Source: Monoplex corrugatus (Eukaryota; Mollusca; Gastropoda; Littorinimorpha; Ranellidae). Taken from it: a stretch of 22,500 nucleotides of DNA. Every line of letters begins with the position of its first letter. Positions within the stretch are counted from its first letter, which is position 1. Positions 9,932-19,000 of this stretch are shown piece by piece. The translations under genes and the position numbers were made by a program. The DNA is taken from assembly GCA_030674185.1 (NCBI GenBank), contig JAPXFY010000012.1, forward strand, positions 2,282,374 to 2,304,873, in the 5' to 3' direction. Below the pieces are notes generated by a model that made no database searches, had not been told where the DNA came from, and was given only the letters and a program-made list of their open reading frames with translations.

Positions 9932-12143
9932 ACATTGCTACAACAATGAAGTAAACACACATTGAAACAACAATGAAGTAAACACACATTGCTACAACAA
10001 TGAAGTAAACACACATTGCTACAACAATGAACTAAACACACATTGCTACAACAATGAACTAAACACACATTGCTACAACAATGAACTAAACACACATTGA
10101 AACAACAATGAAGTAAACACACATTGCTACAACAATGAAGAAAACACACATTGCTACAACAATGAAGTAAACACACATTGAAACAACAATGAACTAAACA
10201 CACATTGAAACAACAATGAAGTAAACACACATTGCTACAACAATGAACTAAACACACATTGCTACAACAATGAAGTAAACACACATTGAAACAACAATGA
10301 AGTAAACACACATTGAAACAACAATGAACTAAACACACATTGCTACAACAATGAAGTAAACACACATTGCTACAACAATGAACTAAACACACATTGCTAC
10401 AACAATGAAGTAAACACACATTGAAACAACAATGAACTAAACACACATTGCTACAACAATGAAGTAAACACACATTGCTACAACAATGAAGTAAACACAC
10501 ATTGAAACAACAATGAAGTAAACACACATTGCTACAACAATGAAGTAAACACACATTGCTACAACAATGAAGTAAACACATATTGCTACAACAATGAACT
10601 AAACACACATTGAAACAACAATGAACTAAACACACATTGAAACAACAATGAAGTAAACACACATTGAAACAACAATGAACTAAACACACATTGCTACAAC
10701 AATGAAGTAAACACACATTGAAACAACAATGAACTAAACACACATTGCTACAACAATGAAGTAAACACACATTGCTACAACAATGAAGTAAACACACATT
10801 GAAACAACAATGAACTAAACACACATTGAAACAACAATGAAGTAAACACACATTGCTACAACAATGAAGAAAACACACATTGAAACAACAATGAACTAAA
10901 CACACATTGCTACAACAATGAAGAAAACACACATTGAAACAACAATGAACTAAACACACATTGCTACAACAATGAAGTAAACACACATTGAAACAACAAT
11001 GAACTAAACACACATTGAAACAACAATGAAGAAAACACACATTGAAACAACAATGAACTAAACACACATTGCTACAACAATGAAGTAAACACACATTGAA
11101 ACAACAATGAAGTAAACACACATTGAAACAACAATGAAGTAAACACACATTGAAACAACAATGAAGTAAACACATATTGCTACAACAATGAAGTAAACAC
11201 ACATTGAAACAACAATGAAGTAAACACACATTGCTACAACAATGAAGTAAACACACATTGAAACAACAATGAACTAAACACACATTGCTACAACAATGAA
11301 GTAAACACACATTGCTACAACAATGAACTAAACACACATTGAAACAACAATGAAGTAAACACACATTGCTACAACAATGAAGTAAACACACATTGCTACA
11401 ACAATGAAGTAAACACACATTGCTACAACAATGAAGTAAACACACATTGCTACAACAATGAAGTAAACACACATTGCTACAACAATGAAGTAAACACACA
11501 TTGAAACAACAATGAAGTAAACACACATTGCTACAACAATGAACTAAACACAGTACAACAAGAAGTAAACACACATTGCTACAACAATGAAGTAAACACA
11601 CATTGAATACAACAATGAAGTAAACACACATTGCTACAACAATGAAGTAAACACACATATTGCTACAACAATGAATAAACACACATTGCACAACAATGAA
11701 CTACAACACACATTGAAACAACAATGAACTAACACACATTGCTACAACAATGAACTAAACACACATTGCTACAACAATGAAAAACACACATTGAAACAAC
11801 AATGAACTAAACACACATTGCTACAACAATGAACTAAACACACATTGCTACAACAATGAATAAACACACATTAAATGAGAAACAACAATGAACAAAACAA
11901 CACATTGCTACAACAATGAAGTAAACACACATTGCTACAACAATGAAGTAAACACACATTGCTACAACAATGAAGTAAACACACATTGCTACAACAATGA
12001 ATAAACACACATTGCTACAACAATGAAGTAAACACACATTGCTACAACAATGAACTAAACACATATTGCTACAACAATGAAGTAAACACACATTGCTACA
12101 ACAATGAACTAAACACACATTGCTACAACAATGAACTAAACAC
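9932..12143. repeat. 27-bp minisatellite array, about 80 copies, aligning to the pore-exon 3' edge
   Basis: The unit reads AACAATGAAGTAAACACACA plus TTGCTAC. Frequent variants are GAAC for GAAG and GAAAC for GCTAC. On the minus strand one unit aligns without gaps to the last bases of exon B and its donor (GTGCTGAGTTCCTTGATGTG then GCAAGGT) at about 75% identity. The last unit (12117-12143) runs straight into a longer exon-edge copy in the same register. A 600-codon minus frame exists only because 27 is divisible by three. Small indels cluster at 11540-11900. Confidence 0.9.
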
Positions 12144-12986
12144 GAAACAAAAGGAATTCATATGGGCGACAACTATTTCTATAGATGATGTGCAGGTACG
12201 TGAGGAGGTGACAGAGTGACTTACCTTGCCACACCAACAAACAACACACACCACAATGTATTCAGATAGGCAATAAAAACTTTTTGGATGACATACAGGT
12301 ATTTGTAGAATAGCTCATCTTGTCCCATCAATGAACTCAGCACGAATCCAAACGTGTTCAGATGGATGAAACATATTTCTCTAAGTGTTCTACAAGTATT
12401 TGTAGAGGTAACCTGGTAGATCACCCTCCACATCAATGAACTCAGCACAAACCAAAACGTATTCATGTGGGTGATAACTATTTCTGTAGGTGGCATACAG
12501 GTGTTTCTATTATAATTATACGTAAAAGAGTATATCTCACCTTCCCACATAGGAAAACTTTTAACCAGAACGTGTTCATTTAGGTAATAAATGTTTCTAC
12601 AAATGATGTGCAGGTGTTTCAAAAGGTAGCTCACCGTGCCATTAAAAAAGAAAATCACAAGCCACAAGATGTTCATATGGATGATTAATATTTCTACAGA
12701 TGACATACAGGTATTTATAGAGGTAACTTGTACCTCACTTTGCCATATAAACACACAACACAAATAGGGTGTTTATATAGGTAATAAATGTTTCCACAGA
12801 CAGCATACAGGTATTTACGGAGGTAAACTAAGCAACTCACCTTGCCACATCAACGAAAAGCACAAACTAGCTTATTCTTATTGTTTAAAGCCCAGCCGAC
12901 TGCACAGAGCCATATCAGGGCTATAACCACTTTAAAACGTGCACAACATCTGACTGGAGAAAACAGCTGGCAAAGAAAAGACATGA
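12144..12986. repeat. Diverged ~100-bp exon-edge repeats (about 8 copies)
   Basis: Copies of the pore-exon 3' end plus the first part of the intron recur about every 100 bp, with CCACATC-like anchors near 12227, 12324, 12427, 12543, 12636, 12739 and 12843. Several still encode pore-helix residues on the minus strand, for example MNTFWFVLSSLMW near 12430-12465 and LNTFGFVLSSLMGQ near 12325-12365. They keep the full exon stretch that the homogeneous 87-bp units have lost. The last stretch, about 12865-12965, is an unrelated insertion. Confidence 0.85.
12865..12965. other. Short unrelated insertion within the exon-edge array
   Basis: About 100 bp do not match the surrounding units. It contains TTTAAAGCCC and, about 27 bases later, GGGCT followed after eight bases by TTTAAA, an imperfect inverted arrangement. 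It may be a small transposon remnant; I do not recognise the family. Confidence 0.35.
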
Positions 12987-14256
12987 TATGTGTTCATATG
13001 GGTGATGAATGTTTCTATACAATATGTACAGGTGTTTGTACAGGTAAACCGGTAGCTCACCTTGCCACATCAATATGTGTTCATATGGGTGATGAATGTT
13101 TCTATACAATATGTACAGGTGTTTGTACAGGTAAACCGGTAGCTCACCTTGCCACATCAATATGTGTTCATATGGGTGATGAATGTTTCTATACAATATG
13201 TACAGGTGTTTGTACAGGTAAACCGGTAGCTCACCTTGCCACATCAATATGTGTTCATATGGGTGATGAATGTTTCTATACAATATGTACAGGTGTTTGT
13301 ACAGGTAAACCGGTAGCTCACCTTGCCACATCAATATGTGTTCATATGGGTGATGAATGTTTCTATACAATATGTACAGGTGTTTGTACAGGTAAACCGG
13401 TAGCTCACCTTGCCACATCAATATGTGTTCATATGGGTGATGAATGTTTCTATACAATATGTACAGGTAAACCGGTAGCTCACCTTGCCACATCAATATG
13501 TGTTCATATGGGTGATGAATGTTTCTATACAATATGTACAGGTGTTTGTACAGGTAAACCGGTAGCTCACCTTGCCACATCAATATGTGTTCATATGGGT
13601 GATGAATGTTTCTATACAATATGTACAGGTGTTTGTACAGGTAAACCGGTAGCTCACCTTGCCACATCAATATGTGTTCATATGGGTGATGAATGTTTCT
13701 ATACAATATGTACAGGTAAACCGGTAGCTCACCTTGCCACATCAATATGTGTTCATATGGGTGATGAATGTTTCTATACAATATGTACAGGTGTTTGTAC
13801 AGGTAAACCGGTAGCTCACCTTGCCACATCAATATGTGTTCATATGGGTGATGAATGTTTCTATACAATATGTACAGGTAAACCGGTAGCTCACCTTGCC
13901 ACATCAATATGTGTTCATATGGGTGATGAATGTTTCTATACAATATGTACAGGTGTTTGTACAGGTAAACCGGTAGCTCACCTTGCCACATCAATATGTG
14001 TTCATATGGGTGATGAATGTTTCTATTCAATATGTACAGGTGTTTGTACAGGTAAACCGGTAGCTCACCTTGCCACATCAATATGTGTTCATATGGGTGA
14101 TGAATGTTTCTATACAATATGTACAGGTGTTTGTACAGGTAAACCGGTAGCTCACCTTGCCACATCAATATGTGTTCATATGGGTGATGAATGTTTCTAT
14201 TCAATATGTACAGGTGTTTGTACAGGTAAACCGGTAGCTCACCTTGCCACATCAAG
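12987..14256. repeat. 87/75-bp array carrying the exon B splice donor, 15 units
   Basis: There are twelve 87-bp and three 75-bp units, nearly identical. On the minus strand every unit contains ATGTGGCAAG|GTGAGC, which is the last ten bases of exon B plus its donor. The first unit's donor is the real exon end at 14243. The unit then continues with intron sequence and returns to the exon end, having lost about 20 bases of the exon (around GAACTCAGCACGAACC) compared with the older copies. The 12-bp length difference is loss of one of two TGTACAGGT blocks. All lengths are multiples of three, so a 568-codon frame runs through exon B and all units. Confidence 0.96.
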
Positions 14257-14597
14257 GAACTCAGCACGAACCAAAAGGTGTTCATGCAGGTAAAAGATTC
14301 CGCCTCACGGAGAGTGGCCTGCCCGTCTCTGTGTAGATGGCGCCACTCATAAGGGTTGACGTGGCAGATGACGTACAGGATGACGCTGGTGGTGAAGTAG
14401 GCCACTAACGTCATCAGCCACACGCTGTGGGTCAGAGGTGCAAACAGGTGTTTAAACCTCTCCTGGAAGCTGGGCTGAGGGTAGCGGGGACGCTTCAACA
14501 CGATGACCGGTCCGAAGTTCTGGAAAGGGACGGAGAAATCGACGACCCTGTAGCGTTCTTCTGTGATGGTCAGCGGTGCTGCCGCCATTTCTACTTT
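14243..14597 (-). CDS. iGluR exon B: end of S1, transmembrane M1 and pore loop
   Basis: This exon encodes 118 codons plus one base. Residues 7-15 (APLTITEER) carry the Pro, Thr and Arg that hold the agonist's alpha-amino and alpha-carboxyl groups in iGluRs, so agonist binding of the usual kind is expected. VVDFSVPF follows as in AMPA receptors (VIDFSKPF). M1 spans about residues 58-80 (WLMTLVAYFTTSVILYVI), then NPYEW, matching the family SPYEW. The pore loop is residues 105-118 (MNTFWFVLSSLMWQ) plus the split Gly. The position equivalent to the AMPA/kainate Q/R site is Trp (residue 117), which is unusual. The acceptor is TTCACAG|AAAGTAG and the donor is GGCAAG|GTGAGC, phase 1. Both edges of the exon are reiterated in the flanking introns: four extra acceptor copies upstream and fourteen extra near-identical donor copies downstream. 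Confidence 0.92.
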
Positions 14598-15130
14598 CTG
14601 TGAACATATGTATACAACATTGGTCACGCCATTATTAGCAATATGTGAATAAATAAATGAATCTCTTTATTTCTCCCTGCTGTGGTGGTCAGGGGTGCTG
14701 CCACCATTTCTTCTTTCTGTGAACATAACTATTCAACATTGGTCACGCCATTATTAGCAATGTAAATCTCTTTACTTCTCCCTGCCGTGATGGTCAGGGG
14801 GTGCTGCCACCATTTCTACTTTCTGTGAACATAAATTTATAAGACTGGTCACGCCATTATTAGCAATACATGAATATAAAAATGAATCTTTTTATTTCTC
14901 CTTGCTCTGATGGTCAGGGCAGCTGCCACCATTTCTAATTTCTGTGAGTCTATACAAGATTGGTCACGCCATTATTAGTAATGCATAAATGTGTAAATGT
15001 AAATGTAAATGTAAATGAATCTCTTTATTTTTCCGTACTATGGTTGTCAGGGCAGCTGAAGCCATTTCTACTTTCTGTGAACATAATTATACAAATTTGG
15101 TTACGCCTTTATTAGCAATGTATGAATAAA
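14598..15130. repeat. ~106-133-bp array carrying the exon B splice acceptor, 4 extra copies
   Basis: The exon B acceptor with about 45 bases of coding sequence is reiterated upstream. CAG acceptors in homologous context end at 14598 (real), then lie at 14717-14719, 14823-14825, 14942-14944 and 15075-15077. Each has T-rich intron sequence (TTAGCAAT, ATGGCGTGACCA), then TTCTGTG-complement acceptor, then codons similar to KVEMAAAPLT (for example KEEMVAAPLT in the first copy and KVEMASAALT in the last). Divergence rises with distance from the exon. A (TAAATG) run lies inside the fourth copy at about 14996-15017. Confidence 0.9.
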
Positions 15131-15185
15131 TGGATGAGTGAATCATTCTTTATTTTGTACATGGGAGGGGGGGAGGTGTCTATGA

Positions 15186-15205
15186 GTGTGTGTGTGTGTT
15201 TTTGA

Positions 15206-15269
<64 letters not shown>

Positions 15270-15361
15270 TGTGTGTGTGTGTGTGTGTGTGTGTGTGAGT
15301 GCGTGTTTGTTTGTACGTGTGTGTATGTTTGCGCGCGCGCGCGTGAGTGTGCGTGTATGTG
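15186..15361. repeat. GT microsatellite with GC-alternating core
   Basis: Interrupted (GT)n from about 15186 to 15325 continues into TATGTTTGCGCGCGCGCGCG and GTGAGTGTGCGTGTATGTG. The alternating purine-pyrimidine run at about 15331-15342 is of the kind that can adopt Z-DNA. Confidence 0.95.
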
Positions 15362-15389
15362 AACGCATAGTGCATTCTATCAACATAAT

Positions 15390-15850
15390 TAAGACTGCGG
15401 TGACCAGGGAATTACATTGATTACAACGGCACTGTACCGGGAATTATCTGCATTCAACAGGAAATTGATTGGATCGAGACTGCATTCAACAAGAAATTGA
15501 TATGGATTAAGACTGCATTCAACAGAAATTGATATGGATTAAGACTGCATTCAACAGGAAATTGATTGGATCGAGACTGCATTCAACAAGAAATTGATAT
15601 GGATTAAGACTGCATTCAACAGGAAATTGATATGGATTAAGACTGCATTCAACAGGAAATTGATTGGATTAAGATTGCATTCAACAAGAAATTGATTGCA
15701 TCAAGACTGAATTCAACAGGAAATTGATTGCATCAAGACTGCATTCAACAAGAAATTGATTGCATCAAGATTGCATTCAACAGGAAATTGAATAAATTAA
15801 GACTGCAGTAACCAGGGAATTGACTGGATTTCAGACCGAAGTCACCAAAT
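15390..15850. repeat. 33-bp minisatellite, about 12 copies
   Basis: The unit reads GACTGCATTCAACAGGAAAT plus TGATATGGATTAA, with GATTGGATCGA and GATTGCATCAA variants. Both ends decay gradually (GCGGTGACCAGGGAATTACA on the left, GCAGTAACCAGGGAATTGAC on the right). It is unrelated in sequence to the 33-bp array at 1-1590. No open frame of interest. Confidence 0.92.
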
Positions 15851-16093
15851 GATATTGTAACGGAAGCAGGGAATAAAGCGGATTAAAGCTCCATTCACCA
15901 ACCTGAAGAGAGAGCAGGCTACATTAAAGATTCAGTCACCATCTTTGGAAAGTTACATCACTCAAGCTTTAACAGTGCACAAAGACAGGCCTGCTTGGCG
16001 CAGAGGTACAACACGTCCTTCCACTCTCTCTGCACCACTGTATGCAGGAGCCGGTCATTCCCGTGGACCTTTCTCTGTGTGTGCGGTTTGCAG
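15851..16093. other. Unique intron block, function unknown
   Basis: This is a non-repetitive block between two satellites, GC-richer than its surroundings from about 15980 to 16093. On the minus strand a frame contains VQREWKDVLYLCAKQACLCA before a stop near 15958. It is not needed to join exons A and B, which already fit exactly. It could be a buried alternative exon or an old mobile-element piece; I do not recognise it. Confidence 0.35.
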
Positions 16094-19000
16094 AGTAGCC
16101 AGCTGTAAATGGGTACCTGTACCTTATAGCTGTAAATGGGTACATGTACCTGACAGCTGTAAATGGGTACCTGTATCTGACAGCTGTAAATGGGTACATG
16201 TACCTGACAGCTGTAAATGGGTACCTGTACCTGACAGCTGTAAATGGGTACCTGTACCTGACAGCTATAAATGGGTACATGTACCTGACAGCTGTAAATA
16301 GGTACCTGTACCTGACAGCTGTAAATAGGTACCTGTACCCGACAGCTGTAAATGGGTACCTGTACCTGACAGCTGTAAATGGGTACCTGTACCTGACAGC
16401 TGTAAATGGGTACCTGACAGCTGTAAATGGGTACATGTATCTGACAGCTGTGAATGGGTACATGTATCTGACAGCTGTGAATGGGTACATGTACCTGACA
16501 GCTGTAAATGGGTACCTGTACCTGACCGCTGTAAATGGGTACCTGACAGCTGTAAATGGGTACCTGACAGCTGTAAATGGGTACATGTACCTGACAGCTG
16601 TGAATGGGTACATGTACCTGACAGCTGTAAATGGGTACCTGACATCTGTAAATGGGTACATGTACCTGAAAGCTGCAAATGGGTACCTGACAGCTGTAAA
16701 TGGGTACCTGACAGTTGTAAATGGTACCTGTACCTGACAGCTGTAAATGGGTACCTGTACCTGACAGCTGTAAATGGGTACCTGTACTGACAGCTTTAAA
16801 TGGGTACCTGACAGCTGTGAATGGATACCTGTACCTGACAGCTGTAAAAGGGTACCTGACAGCAGTAAAAGGGTACCTGACAGCTGTAAATGGTACCTGT
16901 ACCTGACAGCTGTAAATAGGTACTGTACCTGACAGCTGTGAATGGGTACATGTACCTGACAGCTGTAAATGGGTACCTGTACCTGACAGCTGTAAATGGG
17001 TACCTGTACCTGTGACAGCTGTAAATGGGTTACTGAAGCTGTAAATGGCTACATGCTGAAACTGTAAACTGTACCTGTCCGACAGCTGTAAATGGGTACC
17101 ATGTACCTGACAGCTGTAAATGGGTACCTGTACCTGACAGCTGTAAAATGGGTACTGTACCTGACAGCTGTAAAATGTACAGCTGTAAATGGGTAACTGT
17201 ACCTGACAGCTGTAAATGGGTACATGTACCATGACAGCTGTAAATGGGTACATTACCTGACAGCTGTAAATGTGTACTGTACCTTGACAGCTGTAAATGG
17301 GTACATGTACCGACAGCATGTAAATGGGTACCTGTACCTGACAGCTGTAAATGGTACTGTACCTGACAGCTGTAAATGGGTACATGTACCTGACAGCTGT
17401 AAATGGGTACCTGTACCTGTGACAGCGTAATGTACAATGGGTAACATGTACCAGACAGCTGTAAAGGACGACACATGTAAATGGGTACCTGTACCTGTAC
17501 AGCTGTAAATGGTACCTGTACCTGTGACAGCTGTAAAATGGTACCAGTACCTGACAGCTGTAAATGGGTACTGTACCTGACAGCTGTAAATGGGTACATG
17601 TACCTGACAACTGTAAAATGGGTACATGTACCTGACAGCTGTAAATGGGTACATGTACCTGACAGCTGTAAATGGGTAACCTGTACCTGACAGCTGTAAA
17701 TGGGTAATGTACTTGACAGCTGTAATGGGTACATGTACCTGACAGCTGTAAATGGGTACATGTACCTGGACAGCTGTAAAATGGTAACTGTACCTGACAG
17801 CTGTAAATGGGTACCTGTACCTGACAGCTGTAAATGGGTACATGTACCTGACAGCTGTAAAATGGGTACCTGTACCTGACAGCTGTAAATGGGTACCTGT
17901 ACCGGGACAGCTGTAAATGGGTACTGTACCTGACAGCTGTAAATGGGTACATGTACCTGACAGCTGTAAATGGGTACATGTACCTGACAGCTGTAAATGG
18001 GTACCTGTACCTGTGACAGCTGTAAATGGGTACCTGTACCTGACAGCTGTAAATGGGTACATGTACCTGACAGCTGTAAATGGGTACATGTACCTGACAG
18101 CTGTAAATGGTACTGTACCTTGACAGCTGTAAATGGGTACATGTACCTGACAGCTGTAAATGGGTACTGACAGCTTAGTACTGCTGACAGCTGTAAATGG
18201 GTACATGTACCTGACAGCTGTAAATGGGTACTGTACCTGACAGCTGTAAATGGGTACTGTACCTGACAGCTGTAAATGGGTACATGTACCTGACAGCTGT
18301 AAATGGGTACCTGTACCTGATGACAGCTGTAAATGGTACATGTACCTGACAGCTGTAAATGGGTAACCTGTACCTGACAGCTGTAAATGGGTACTGTACC
18401 TGACAGCTGTAAATGGTACTGTACCTGACAGCTGTAATGAGAAGTGTAACTGTACCTGACAGCAATGTAAAAGGGTACCTGTACCTGTAGTACACAGCTG
18501 TAAATGGTAGTCCTGACAGCTGAAAAGGTACCTGCTGACAGCTGTAAATGGGTACCTGTACCTGACAGCTGTAAATGGGTACATGTACCATGACAGCTGT
18601 AAATGGGTACCTGTACCTGACAGCTGTACAATGGTACAGCCTGATACCATGACAGTTGTAAATGGTACATGTACCTGACAGCTGTAAATGGGTACCTGTA
18701 CCTGACAGCTGTAAATGGGTACCTGTAACTTGTAATGGTACCTGAAGTGTAATGGTACTGTACCTGACAGCTGTAAAGGGTACCACGTGTAAAGGTATGA
18801 CAGCTGTAAAGGGTACTGAAGTGTAAATAGGTACTGTACTGACAGCTGTGAATGGGTACATGTACCTGACAGCTGTAAATGGGTACCTGCACCTGACAGC
18901 TGTAAATGGGTACTGTACCTGTGACAGCTGTAAATGGGTACATGTACCAGACAGCTGTAAATGGGTACTGTACCTGACAGCTGTAAATGGGTACATGTAC

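Noticed and set aside
9889..11691. 600-codon Cys/His/Leu-rich frame
   Set aside because: It is the frame image of the 27-bp array (nine-residue period). It has no flanking gene features, and the array itself aligns to an exon-intron border.
12842..14293. 483-codon plus-strand repeat protein
   Set aside because: It is antisense to the exon-edge array and to exon B. It is open only because units are multiples of three and nearly identical.
15945..16093. Extra receptor exon between A and B
   Set aside because: Exons A and B already join exactly in phase 0 and match the family without a gap. The block has no recognisable iGluR sequence.
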